This document shows, in pieces, positions 19,699 to 27,880 of a stretch of DNA of 64,000 nucleotides. A model generated the notes under the pieces. It was not told where the DNA came from. It searched no databases and saw only the letters and a program-made list of their open reading frames with translations. The stretch's first letter is position 1, and every line of letters begins with the position of its first letter. A program made the translations under genes and the position numbers. Origin of the DNA: Citrifermentans bemidjiense Bem. GTDB taxonomy: Bacteria; Desulfobacterota; Desulfuromonadia; Geobacterales; Geobacteraceae. The stretch lies in the NCBI RefSeq assembly GCF_000020725.1, contig NC_011146.1, positions 3,657,501-3,721,500 of the forward strand. Direction: 5' to 3'.

Positions 19699-21128
19699 GC
19701 CCCACCTCCCAATTGCCCGGCCGCCTCATGCAACAGCTGCTGCAACGGCGCCGGGAGCCAGAGCCCCATGGTCAGGATGATTCCCATGAGCAGCAAGGGG
19801 GGAAGTACCGTCGGGAGCGTGTCGCGGTACCTGGTCCTCTCGATGTCTGCCGGCACCTCGCCCAGCACCACCGGAAGCACGGTCGAAGCCATGCCTATGA
19901 AGATGAGCGCCAGGAAGACGAGGAAGAGCCCCCCGGTCCAGAAGTTCCCCTGAACGAAGGCGGAGGAGACGATGAGGAACTCACTCACGAAGGGGGAGAA
20001 CGGGGGGGAGCCGGTGATGGCGAGAAAGGCGGCCAGAAAGAGCGCCCCCGACCAGGGGGTGCGCCTGAGCGCACCGCGCACCGTAGTGGTGCTCTTCGAG
20101 TTGTAGGCCCGGTGTATGTTGCCGCAGGAGAGGAAGAGGACCCCCTTGGTCATCGAGTTGTTGATCATGTGCAGAAGTCCGGCGAAGAGCGCACCCTTGC
20201 CCAGCCCAAGCGCCACCGTGATGATGCCTATGTGCTCGACGCTCGAGTAGGCGAGCATCCTCTTGAAATCGCTCTGCCTCGCCATGAAGACGGCGGCAAA
20301 CGCCATGGAGATAAGCCCCATGACGAGGAGCACACCCTGGAACATGGCGCCTTCGGTCGAGGCGACGGCGATCTGGTACACCCTCAAGAGCGCCAGGAGC
20401 GCACAGTTCACCAGCCCCCCGGCGAGCAGCGCCCCCACCAGCCCCGGCGCCTCGCCGTAGGCGTCCGGTTTCCAGGTGTGCAGCGGGGCGAGCCCCATCT
20501 TCGAGCCGAAGCCGACCAGGAGGAAGATGAAGGCCGCGTGGCGCCAGCCGGGGTGGAGCGCCGCGGCGTCGGAGATGAGCGAAGGGAGCAGAAGGGTCAC
20601 GTCCTGCTTGGCCACGATGGTGGAGTAAGCCAGGAAGAAGAGTCCCAAAAGGGCGATGGCGATCCCGACCGAGCAGATCAGTAGGTACTTCCAGGTGGCC
20701 TCGATGGAGCGGGCGTTATGGTTGAAGTAGATGAGCGGCGCCATGGTAAGCGTGGTCGCTTCGAGAGCGATCCAGAGGAGCCCCAGGTGCTGCGAGATGG
20801 TGACCAGGGTCATGGCGGAGAGGCAGACCAAGAGCGCCGCGCAAAGAACCCGGTTCGGACGTCTTCTGCGGTAGGCTAAGTACCCGACGGCGTAGAAGGC
20901 GCATACCGCGAAGAGGACGCTGTTACTGATCAGGGCGAGCTTTCCCAGCGGGTCGAGCAGTATCCACCCGGCCGGGGAGACGGGAGGGGTGTCGACGAGG
21001 AGCGCTCCCACCAGGAAAAGCTGCGCCAGCGCGAATACCGGCAGCACCAGGGCGCGCTTCCTGTTGTCGGGGATCAGCCAGGCGATCAGGGCCCCCGCGA
21101 GGGGGAGAAGGACCAGGGCCCACATCAT
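19695..21128 (-). CDS. ehrD: Ehr complex antiporter-like subunit (HyfF/NuoN type)
   Basis: A 477-residue polytopic protein with about 14 membrane helices, of the Mrp-antiporter/NuoL-M-N family. The conserved segment around FKRMLAYSSVEHIGIITVALG and the 'FGSKMGLAPLHTWKPDAYGEAPG' region (key Lys and His) are present. Such subunits form the proton or sodium channel of complex I and group 4 hydrogenases. It is shorter than NuoL and lacks its long lateral helix, matching HyfF. It is coupled to ehrL by a 4-bp overlap and to ehrC by a 4-bp gap. Confidence 0.88.
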   Translation of the reverse strand: MMWALVLLPLAGALIAWLIPDNRKRALVLPVFALAQLFLVGALLVDTPPVSPAGWILLDPLGKLALISNSVLFAVCAFYAVGYLAYRRRRPNRVLCAALLVCLSAMTLVTISQHLGLLWIALEATTLTMAPLIYFNHNARSIEATWKYLLICSVGIAIALLGLFFLAYSTIVAKQDVTLLLPSLISDAAALHPGWRHAAFIFLLVGFGSKMGLAPLHTWKPDAYGEAPGLVGALLAGGLVNCALLALLRVYQIAVASTEGAMFQGVLLVMGLISMAFAAVFMARQSDFKRMLAYSSVEHIGIITVALGLGKGALFAGLLHMINNSMTKGVLFLSCGNIHRAYNSKSTTTVRGALRRTPWSGALFLAAFLAITGSPPFSPFVSEFLIVSSAFVQGNFWTGGLFLVFLALIFIGMASTVLPVVLGEVPADIERTRYRDTLPTVLPPLLLMGIILTMGLWLPAPLQQLLHEAAGQLGGGA

Positions 21129-21132
21129 GTCG

Positions 21133-21774
21133 TTATTCCTCCCTGAGCGCGCTGAGCCTCGACGTGTCGATGCTCGAGAATTCGCGGCTTATGTGATTGA
21201 TGACGATCCCCATGACGAAGATGCCTACCAGAAGGTCCAGAAGCGCTCCCGCCTCTACCATGACCGGCATGGCGTCGGCCAGAAGCAGGCCGAAGAGGAA
21301 GATCCCGTTCTCCATGAGGAGGTAACCCAGGACCTGCGAGATCGCCTTGCGCCTTCCCATGAGCACCAGGAACCCGCACATGAGGGTCGCCAGCGACGCC
21401 GGGACCACCAAAAGCCCCGCGTGCTCCGGGGCCAGCGGCAGCTTCGCCGCGAAGATGAAGGCGAGCGTGGTGAAGAGCGCCCCCAACACCAGCGAGGGGA
21501 TGTAGCCGATGAAGGGCTGGAACTCGCGCTCGATCTCGGCCCTTTTGATGGCACGGATGATCAGGAACGGGATCAGCGCCCCCTTTACCAGCACGATGCT
21601 CACCACGATGAAGGCGAGGTGCCAGGAGAAGGGGTGCACCAGCGCCGGAAGGATGCCCAAGAGCACCCCCTGCAGCGCCACCGAGCGCACGGAGAAGTTG
21701 AGCCTGCTGGTCCCGAGGACGGCGAAGTTCAAAAGCAGGCAGAGCACCAGGAATTGGTCGGCCAGGGAGTTCAT
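21133..21774 (-). CDS. ehrC: Ehr complex small membrane subunit (HyfE type)
   Basis: A 213-residue integral membrane protein with about six helices. The pattern (NFAVLGTSRLNFSVRSVALQG near the start, then MGRRKAISQVLGYLLMENGI around residue 135) is that of HyfE/NuoK-MnhC-like subunits. It probably contributes to the membrane ion pathway between the antiporter-like subunits and EhrB. It is packed between ehrB and ehrD with 4-bp gaps on both sides, so a single transcript is expected. Confidence 0.82.
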   Translation of the reverse strand: MNSLADQFLVLCLLLNFAVLGTSRLNFSVRSVALQGVLLGILPALVHPFSWHLAFIVVSIVLVKGALIPFLIIRAIKRAEIEREFQPFIGYIPSLVLGALFTTLAFIFAAKLPLAPEHAGLLVVPASLATLMCGFLVLMGRRKAISQVLGYLLMENGIFLFGLLLADAMPVMVEAGALLDLLVGIFVMGIVINHISREFSSIDTSRLSALREE

Positions 21775-21778
21775 CGGG

Positions 21779-22687
21779 TCACCTCACTACCAGAACCAGG
21801 GAAAAGGCGGTCAGTATCATGGCCGCCACCAAAAGCTGCGGCACGCGGATCAGCCTCAGGCGCGCCATCACCGATTCCACCACGCCGATGGCGACGGCCA
21901 GAACCAGCATGGAGAGCGCGAAGAGGGCCCAGTCGACAAACGCGTTCCCCGAGGCGAAGGGGACGGCGATGTTCACGAAGAGAGCGCCCAGGAGATAGAG
22001 CTTCAAGGCGGCGCCGTAGAGGATGCAGCCGAAATAGGGACCGCTGTGGTCCAGCACCATCACCTCGTGGATCATGGTGAGTTCCAGGTGGGTGTTGGGG
22101 TCGTCGAACGGTATGCGGCAGTTCTCCGCCAAAAGGACCACGAAGAGCCCCGCGAGAAGCAGTATCAAAGAGGCGCCGGCGGCAACCCACACCGGAGAGG
22201 TGACGTGGTTCAGCATGGGGGTGAGGCTCATGGTCCCGGAGAGCCTGGTCAAAGTGATCAGGGCGAAGAAGAGCGCCGGTTCGGCGAGGCAGGAGAAGGT
22301 GACCTCGCGGGCCGCTCCCATCCCCTCGAAACTGGAGCCGGTATCGAGGGCGGCCACCGTGGTGAAGAAGCGCCCCAGGGCGAAGAGATAGGCGAAGAGG
22401 ATCATGTCCCCCTCGAAGGAGACCGGTGCGGCGTGCTTGCCGAGCGGCACCAACAGCGCCGCGAAGAGGGTGGCCGCCAGGGTGACCGCCGGGCCGGCTT
22501 TGAAGATCCAGGTGGTGGTGTCGGAGATGACCACCCCCTTGCGCATCAGCCGCGACAGGTCGTAGTAGGGCTGCAGGAACGGAGCCCCCACCCTGCCGGC
22601 GAAGGCCGCCTTGGTCTTGCCGATCACCCCCAAAAGCAGCGGGGGCATGGCCAGAACCAGCACCATATGGAAGAGCGTGTCGATCAT
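21779..22687 (-). CDS. ehrB: Ehr complex membrane anchor subunit (HyfC/NuoH type)
   Basis: A 302-residue protein with eight or so helices, homologous to NuoH/HyfC/HycD. This subunit links the peripheral arm to the membrane arm at the quinone-chamber end in complex I. Visible features: 'GRVGAPFLQPYYDLSRLMRKG' near residue 35 and 'RIPFDDPNTHLELTMIHEVM' (acidic loop of the family). The start is ATG 22687 with GGAG upstream. Immediately upstream is a dispersed palindrome interrupted by an insertion sequence, so this gene is now separated from ehrA by about 1.5 kb. Confidence 0.88.
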   Translation of the reverse strand: MIDTLFHMVLVLAMPPLLLGVIGKTKAAFAGRVGAPFLQPYYDLSRLMRKGVVISDTTTWIFKAGPAVTLAATLFAALLVPLGKHAAPVSFEGDMILFAYLFALGRFFTTVAALDTGSSFEGMGAAREVTFSCLAEPALFFALITLTRLSGTMSLTPMLNHVTSPVWVAAGASLILLLAGLFVVLLAENCRIPFDDPNTHLELTMIHEVMVLDHSGPYFGCILYGAALKLYLLGALFVNIAVPFASGNAFVDWALFALSMLVLAVAIGVVESVMARLRLIRVPQLLVAAMILTAFSLVLVVR

Positions 22688-22798
22688 GTCGAGTCTCCTA
22701 AAGCTAATCTCAATTGCGCCTTTTCAATTCACAGCAGTTGCGCCCATCCGTTTGCGCCAACGTTCACCCGGAGAACTCCGGCAACGGCGGCACTTGGT

Positions 22799-22891
22799 CC
22801 CCCCTCCCCTTGCGGGAGGGGGTTAGGGGGTGGGGGTAGGTGCCACATTTGCGCTGTGGGCAACTTCACCCACCCCCCTGCCCCCTCCCGT
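22799..22891. repeat. Dispersed C-rich palindromic element, left part (interrupted by IS)
   Basis: CCCCTCCC/GGGAGGGG forms a hairpin at 22801-22822. The segment GGGAGGGGGTTAGGGGG (from 22815) pairs with the later CACCCCCCTGCCCCCTCCC (to 22889). The third hairpin half, TCAAGGGAGGGGG, is found on the far side of the IS (from 24166). An intact copy of the same element lies at 51701-51812. Confidence 0.8.
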
Positions 22892-24161
22892 TGTATGGAC
22901 CGGGGTCAAGGTTTACAGTTGTTCGGGGACATGGTTTACACTTTTTGTTCTTTGAGATCGACTTCTGCGATTTTCTGGCTGCAGAAATAAACGCCATATT
23001 CGCCATCGCGTATGGTTGGCCGAAATGCCACCGGCTGCCCCCTGAGCGCCTTCGCGAGGCGCACACATCGGCCTTTGAATGACACCTTACCCTCGGCCTG
23101 GACCTTTCGGATCTCGTCGTCTGGGGCGTACTGAATCTCGGGCAGTATTTCTGAGTAAGTCCGCCGGCTAGGCTTATAACGCGTCATCGGAGTTTCCATA
23201 CCTAGTGATTCGTGTGGGCGCTCCAAGTTGTAGCAATGCCTGAAGGTGTCGAATCTAAGCTGGCAGTCAGCTAGGTCTTCGAAGACTCTTCCAGCGATTG
23301 CTTCTGCAACCAGAGTTCTGTGAAACCGCTCGTCCTTACCCTGTGTTTGAGGATGATAGGGGCGAGAGTGGCTGACCCGTATCTCGTTTCTGATAAGCCA
23401 GACCGTTAATGGCGTAAGGTCGTTGTATTGATCGTTACCCCATGGGCTGCCATTGTCCATGGTCATTCGATATGGCAATCCATATTGCCTGAATGCCTCA
23501 ATCAAAGCAGCTTTAACCGTTTCTGTTCGCTCATTGGCACAGGCTACAAGCACCACACTAAACCGGGAATGGTCATCCAGAACAGTCAACGGATGACAGC
23601 GACCATGATGCTTCATCGGAATACTGCCCTTGAAATCCATCTGCCATAGGTCGTTTGGGTATGGGTGCTCGAACCGTTGGAAAGCAGTATGTTTATCTGA
23701 CTCAGCTGGATCAATGCAGCCGTTGCGGCGCAAGATTGCTGTTATGGTCGAAGGTACAGGCACCCCCTGATGCCCAAGTTTTTCAAGACGCTTACGTAGC
23801 TTACGTGCTCCCCAAGCCTGATGTTCTTCGCGAAGCTTGAGAATAGCATCTTCGGTCGCAGTGACCGTCTTATGTGGACAGGTCAGTGGCTTGCGAGATA
23901 AGTCAATTAGGCCTTCGACGCCGGTTTCAAGGAACCTGCTAATCCATTTGTAGCCGGTCGGACGGCTGATGTTAAAGCGTTTGCAAAGGAAGGCTATGTT
24001 GCTGCCTTCCTGCAACGCCAAATGAACGAACTCGAATCTCAGGGTCATAGTATCCACCGGTCGCCAAGGCATGGTCTCCCTCCTCCGAGGAAAGGTCATT
24101 CTTGGCAAAAGTGTTAACTATGTCCCCGAACATTTGTAAACCATGTCCCCAGTCTATACAT
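22892..24161 (-). mobile_element. IS481-family insertion sequence, complete
   Basis: An element of about 1.27 kb bounded by 50-bp imperfect inverted repeats (22892-22941 and 24111-24160; about 42 of 50 positions match). Each end contains two copies of a GGGGACATGGTTTACA-like motif, probably paired transposase binding sites. The ends begin TGTAT. It carries one transposase gene. Flanking CCGT is present on both sides (22888-22891 and 24162-24165), the likely 4-bp target duplication. Removing the IS joins CCCCCTCCCG to TCAAGGGAGGGGG, restoring an intact copy of the element at 51.7 kb. It therefore inserted into an intergenic palindrome between ehrA and ehrB. Confidence 0.9.
22936..24072 (-). 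CDS. IS481-family DDE transposase
   Basis: A 378-residue transposase. The N-terminal half is a helix-turn-helix pair (SNIAFLCKRFNISRPTGYKW). The DDE catalytic core shows WQMDFKG, TMDNGSPWGND and GKDERFHRTL. A C-terminal extension of about 70 residues follows PMTRYKPS. The ATG at 24072 has GGAGGGAG at good spacing; the upstream in-frame ATG at 24108 does not. No frameshift or stop is seen, so the enzyme looks active. The gene reads in the same direction as the ehr genes, so its promoter could drive ehrB onward. Confidence 0.92.
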   Translation of the reverse strand: MPWRPVDTMTLRFEFVHLALQEGSNIAFLCKRFNISRPTGYKWISRFLETGVEGLIDLSRKPLTCPHKTVTATEDAILKLREEHQAWGARKLRKRLEKLGHQGVPVPSTITAILRRNGCIDPAESDKHTAFQRFEHPYPNDLWQMDFKGSIPMKHHGRCHPLTVLDDHSRFSVVLVACANERTETVKAALIEAFRQYGLPYRMTMDNGSPWGNDQYNDLTPLTVWLIRNEIRVSHSRPYHPQTQGKDERFHRTLVAEAIAGRVFEDLADCQLRFDTFRHCYNLERPHESLGMETPMTRYKPSRRTYSEILPEIQYAPDDEIRKVQAEGKVSFKGRCVRLAKALRGQPVAFRPTIRDGEYGVYFCSQKIAEVDLKEQKV

Positions 24162-24230
24162 CCGTCAAGGGAGGGGGAGAGCTGAAAACTGTCGTTAAGT
24201 TCCAGCTTGGCAACTGGACGCTCCACCTCT

Positions 24231-26210
24231 CTAATGCACCCACAACATCAGCAGCAACAGCGTGGCGAAGATGTAGAGGATGTAGACGTGCACCTCTCCG
24301 TGCTGCAGGCGCCGCACGAAGGCAAAGCCAACGCCTATGATGCTTATCGTCGGCAGCACGATGCGCTGCAGCACGGTCTCCTCGGGGGTGTAGCTCAGCT
24401 TAGTTGCAGCCGGCGCCACCCCGGCCACCTTGCCGGCGCTGATGCGCGAGCGGACCAGCGTCGAGGCGAGGGAGCCGAACAGGGCGCCGAAAGAGCTCCC
24501 GCTGTACTGCATGCTGGCGGCCGGGCGGATATAGCCGCATCCCCAGGTCGGTCCGGCGCCGGCGGGGACCGCCTTGGCCCTCCCCTTGAGGAAGAAAAAC
24601 AGGGCAGCGGAGAGGACCAGCAGGCTTCCTCCGGCGACCGCGAACCACGCAGGCGCCACCGGAAGCGTTACGGCGTCCGCGCCGGGGCCTGCGAGTGCCG
24701 CGACTGCCGGGTTCACCAGCGCGAGGAAAAGCTGCGGAAAGAGCCCCCCGGTTAAGGCGAGCAGGGCAAGAAGCCCCATCGGGGCGAGCATGCTGAAGGG
24801 GGCCTCGTGGCTGCGGGCGGAGCCATCGGTGCGCGGGGCGCCCAAGAAGGCGATGCCGTAGAGCTTCACGAAGCTGATCACGGCGACGCCGCCGACAAGC
24901 GCCAGCACCGGCGCCCCCAGCGCAAGGTACGGCGCCCCCGCCTGGGCCTCCCCGAAGAAGCCTAAGTACAGGAGCATCTCGCTGGCAAAGCCGTTGAAGG
25001 GGGGAAGCCCGCAGATGGCGACGGCCCCGCAAAGCGAGAGGAAGGCGGTGCGGGGCATGCGCTTGGCGAGCCCCCCCATGCGGTCCAGTTCGCGAGTGCC
25101 GGCGGCATGGATCACGCTCCCCGCCGAAAAGAAGAGGAGCGGCTTGAAGATGGCGTGGTTCAGGACGTGGAACAGGGCGGCGGCGAGCCCCAGGTAGGCA
25201 AGCAGCCGGTTGCCGCTTACCGCGGCGAGGAGGTAGACGCCGATCCCGGTGCAGATGATGCCCAGGTTCTCGATGCTGCTGTAGGCCAAAAGCCGCTTGA
25301 TGTCCTTTTGCGCCGAGGCGATGCAGATTCCCATCAAGGCAGAGGTGAGGCCGGCGGCGGTGAGAAGCGCGCCCCACCAGAAAGGGGGATGGGGGAAAAA
25401 GGAGATGACCCGCAAGAGGCCGTAGATGCCGACCTTCAGCATCACCCCGGAGAGAAGGGCGGAGACGTGGCTCGGGGCGTTGGCGTGGGCGGACGGGAGC
25501 CAGATGTGCAGCGGCATGAGCCCCGCCTTGGAACCGAAGCCGCCGAGTGCCGCGCAAAAAATAAGGGTCGAGAGCCCGGCAGTTAGCTGCAGCGAGCCGG
25601 CGGCGGGGAATTGGAAGGCGCCGGTGGAGAAAAAGAGCGTGGAGAAAAGGACCATCAGCGCCCCCGCCCCCAGGTGGCTCGCCACCAGGTACACCGTCCC
25701 CGCTCCCCTCACCTCCTCCTCGGCGTGTTCCGCCACCAGCAGGAAATAGCCGGAGACGGCCATCACCTCCCAGGCGATCAGGAAGAGCGCGCCGTTTCGG
25801 GCAACCACCACCAGCGCCATGGCGCAGGCCAAGAGCCCGTAGAAGAAGGTGACGCTCCGCTCCGAGGCGCGGCGCTCGGCTGCGGGCCAGTAACCAAGGG
25901 CATAGAGGGCGCCTGCCGGAAAGACAAGGAAGATGGGGATCAGGAAGAATGCAGAGAGAGGGTCTAGAGCGATTTCGCAGGGGCCGAAAGGGAGGTTCCA
26001 GTTGAGGGTGAAGCTTGATGTTTGTCGCCAGAAGAGCAGATAGACCAGCGACGGTAAAGCAATCAGCGACGAGAGTAGCGCGGCTGCCGCGGCCAATCGC
26101 TGTCCCAGCGGGCCATGCCTTAGCAACACACCGGGAAGGCCGGAACAGCCGGCAAGGGTTATGGCGCAGAGGACCAAGAGGGCGGGGTCCCGCAACATGT
26201 CAAAAAGCAT
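24231..26210 (-). CDS. ehrA: Ehr complex antiporter-like subunit A, copy 1 (HyfB/NuoL type)
   Basis: A 659-residue polytopic protein of the NuoL/HyfB family with about 15-16 membrane helices. Conserved regions: LIAWEVMAVSGYFLLV, 'FGSKAGLMPLHIWLPSAHANAPSHVSAL' (channel Lys and His), DIKRLLAYSSIENLGII and LPPFNGFASEMLLY. The C-terminus carries the HyfB/HycC-type GCGYIRPAASMQYSGSSF. I use ATG 26210, which has AGGA six bases upstream; a TTG two codons earlier is also in frame. It is closely similar to 29230-31230, most likely through duplication. An own promoter lies at 26400-26428, and an IS now separates it from ehrB. Confidence 0.9.
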   Translation of the reverse strand: MLFDMLRDPALLVLCAITLAGCSGLPGVLLRHGPLGQRLAAAAALLSSLIALPSLVYLLFWRQTSSFTLNWNLPFGPCEIALDPLSAFFLIPIFLVFPAGALYALGYWPAAERRASERSVTFFYGLLACAMALVVVARNGALFLIAWEVMAVSGYFLLVAEHAEEEVRGAGTVYLVASHLGAGALMVLFSTLFFSTGAFQFPAAGSLQLTAGLSTLIFCAALGGFGSKAGLMPLHIWLPSAHANAPSHVSALLSGVMLKVGIYGLLRVISFFPHPPFWWGALLTAAGLTSALMGICIASAQKDIKRLLAYSSIENLGIICTGIGVYLLAAVSGNRLLAYLGLAAALFHVLNHAIFKPLLFFSAGSVIHAAGTRELDRMGGLAKRMPRTAFLSLCGAVAICGLPPFNGFASEMLLYLGFFGEAQAGAPYLALGAPVLALVGGVAVISFVKLYGIAFLGAPRTDGSARSHEAPFSMLAPMGLLALLALTGGLFPQLFLALVNPAVAALAGPGADAVTLPVAPAWFAVAGGSLLVLSAALFFFLKGRAKAVPAGAGPTWGCGYIRPAASMQYSGSSFGALFGSLASTLVRSRISAGKVAGVAPAATKLSYTPEETVLQRIVLPTISIIGVGFAFVRRLQHGEVHVYILYIFATLLLLMLWVH

Positions 26211-26399
26211 AGCCAATCCTTTCGAAACGGATCGTCACGCCGCTCCCTTTGGGGAGCAGTATTCTCTCATCAAGTTTCAACCTCTCCCGCGCGGGCTGAG
26301 CCGGTCAGGAAAGGGGAGCGAAAAAGTTGCTGCGTGACTGCGGTGGTGGCACGGCGCGGAGTCCGCCGGTAGCGCCCCAAAGGGGGGTCCGAGTGGCTC

Positions 26400-26428
26400 A
26401 ACATACTCCGTGAGAACAAATTTGTCAA
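26400..26428 (-). promoter_or_regulatory. Sigma-70 type promoter for ehrA copy 1
   Basis: On the minus strand TTGACA (26423-26428) and TATGTT (26400-26405) are 17 bp apart, with a T-rich UP-like stretch directly upstream. Transcription would start near 26393, giving a leader of about 180 nt. The rest of 26211-26622, the divergent region with the cytochrome gene, also has small hairpins (CTCC-TTTG-GGAG type). A weak plus-strand promoter, TTGTTT-N16-TATCAT (26495-26522), may serve the cytochrome. Confidence 0.6.
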
Positions 26429-26622
26429 AAAAAGATTTCTAATATTAAGAGGCTCCCGTAAAACAACACTATATGGCAATACGCCTCAAGTTACTTGTTT
26501 TCCTGCCGACAACAGTTATCATTAAAGGCAAAACGTCCCCCTCTTACGAACAGCGTTATACGGCTGGAGAAATTCCCGGCCGGATGTCAGTAAGTTTCCC
26601 GACCCCTTATGGAGGAGCAGCT

Positions 26623-27099
26623 GTGAAGAATCATGTTTGGCGCCCCCTCTACGTGGTGCTTGCGGTAGTGGCCCTGGTGCTTTTGGCCAGGAAGGTCCTG
26701 GTCCCGGCCGACTTCGGCATCGGGCCGCGCGGGTACATGTACGGCTGGCACCGCCCCAGCAACGAGCAGCAGTGGAAAGATGTCAAGGTGAAGTACCGGA
26801 CCGCCGTCTACTGCATGGAGTGCCACCGGGACAAGTACGACGAGATGAAAGAGTCCCCGCACCGCAACATCAACTGCGAGAACTGCCACGGCGCCGCCGG
26901 AAACCACCCGGACGATCCCCGCTACCTCACCATCGACCGCAGCCGCGAGCTCTGCGCCCGCTGCCACACCCGCCTCCCCTACCCCACCAGCAGCCGCGGC
27001 GTCATGAAGGGGGTCGATCCGAAGACGCACCACGTAGGCCTTGACTGCGTCACCTGCCATTGGCCGCACGACCCGAGGAAGGAGGGGCACCAGAGATGA
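26623..27099 (+). CDS. Membrane-anchored tetraheme c-type cytochrome (CbcS-like)
   Basis: A 158-residue protein with an uncleaved N-terminal helix (about 5-22) and a periplasmic domain with four CxxCH heme motifs: CMECH (64), CENCH (85), CARCH (111) and CVTCH (142). I use the GTG at 26623 because GGAGGAG lies 7 bp before it; the frame is open to 26473, but those extra residues look non-coding. It is coupled by ATGA overlap to an FeS protein and then to an NrfD-like protein. Together they form a quinol-oxidoreductase cassette that resembles the Cbc4 (CbcSTU) complex described for Geobacter. It would carry electrons between menaquinol and periplasmic cytochromes. Confidence 0.85.
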   Translation: MKNHVWRPLYVVLAVVALVLLARKVLVPADFGIGPRGYMYGWHRPSNEQQWKDVKVKYRTAVYCMECHRDKYDEMKESPHRNINCENCHGAAGNHPDDPRYLTIDRSRELCARCHTRLPYPTSSRGVMKGVDPKTHHVGLDCVTCHWPHDPRKEGHQR

Positions 27100-27878
27100 T
27101 CGACAGAAGAACTTTTTGCAAGAACACGCTGCTCATCGCCGGGGGCCTCGCGCTCCCGCTCTCGGCGCTGGAACTCTTCGACCCGAAGCGGCTTTTGGCC
27201 GAGAAGGACCAAAAAGGGGCGCGCTGGGTGTTCCTGGTGGACACCCGCAAATGCGTCGGCTGCGGTTTCTGCGTCAAGGGGTGCAAGGTGGAGAACGAGG
27301 TTCCCTATGACGCCAACGTGACCCGCACCTGGGTCGAGCGCTACCTGGTCACCAGCGACAGCAAGACCCACATCGACTCCCCCAAGGGGGCGCGCGACGG
27401 CTTCCCAAGGAAGGAGGTCGAGATAGGGCACGGAAAGCTGGAGGAGGTCCGCGACGAGGATCTCGAGAAGGCGTTCTTCGTCCCCAAGCTCTGCAACCAG
27501 TGCGACAATCCCCCCTGCGTCCAGGTCTGCCCGGTGGGGGCGACCTACCAAACCGAGGACGGTGTGGTGCTGGTGGACCGTAGCTGGTGCATCGGCTGCG
27601 GCTACTGCATCATGGGGTGCCCATACGGGGTCCGCTTCTTCCACCCGGTGTACCACGTGGCCGACAAGTGCAACTTCTGCTACCACCGGATCAGCAAGGG
27701 GATGCAGACCGCCTGCGTGGACAGCTGCGCTTTCGGGGCCAGGCGCATCGGGAACCTCAGGGACCCCGAGGACCCGGTCACCAAGGTGATCATGACCGAG
27801 CGGGTCAACGTCCTCAAAGAGGAGTACGGCACCAAGCCGCAGGTCTTCTACCTGGGGCTTTCCAAGGAGGTGAAGTAG
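27096..27878 (+). CDS. Four-cluster iron-sulfur subunit of quinol oxidoreductase (CbcT/NrfC-like)
   Basis: A 260-residue ferredoxin-like protein. The N-terminus (MIDRRTFCKNTLLIAGGLAL) looks like a Tat signal, so it is probably exported folded with its clusters. Four 4Fe-4S sites are visible: CVGCGFCVKGC (53-63), CNQCDNPPCVQVCP, CIGCGYCIMGCP and a split CNFC...CVDSC, the NrfC/HybA/PsrB arrangement. It should relay electrons between the NrfD-type membrane subunit and the tetraheme cytochrome. The ATG overlaps the stop of the cytochrome gene; the NrfD gene starts 2 bp after its stop. Confidence 0.9.
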   Translation: MIDRRTFCKNTLLIAGGLALPLSALELFDPKRLLAEKDQKGARWVFLVDTRKCVGCGFCVKGCKVENEVPYDANVTRTWVERYLVTSDSKTHIDSPKGARDGFPRKEVEIGHGKLEEVRDEDLEKAFFVPKLCNQCDNPPCVQVCPVGATYQTEDGVVLVDRSWCIGCGYCIMGCPYGVRFFHPVYHVADKCNFCYHRISKGMQTACVDSCAFGARRIGNLRDPEDPVTKVIMTERVNVLKEEYGTKPQVFYLGLSKEVK

Positions 27879-27880
27879 CC

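Noticed and set aside
17368-26210. A standard NADH dehydrogenase (complex I) or an active [NiFe] hydrogenase
   Set aside because: NuoE, NuoF and NuoG are missing, the small subunit has the hydrogenase-type CxxC, and the large subunit lacks all Ni-Fe cysteines. An Ehr complex explains all of this.
26211-26622. A riboswitch (for example c-di-GMP type) ahead of the cytochrome cassette
   Set aside because: Neither strand shows the conserved GEMM core or another riboswitch consensus I know; only simple hairpins are seen.
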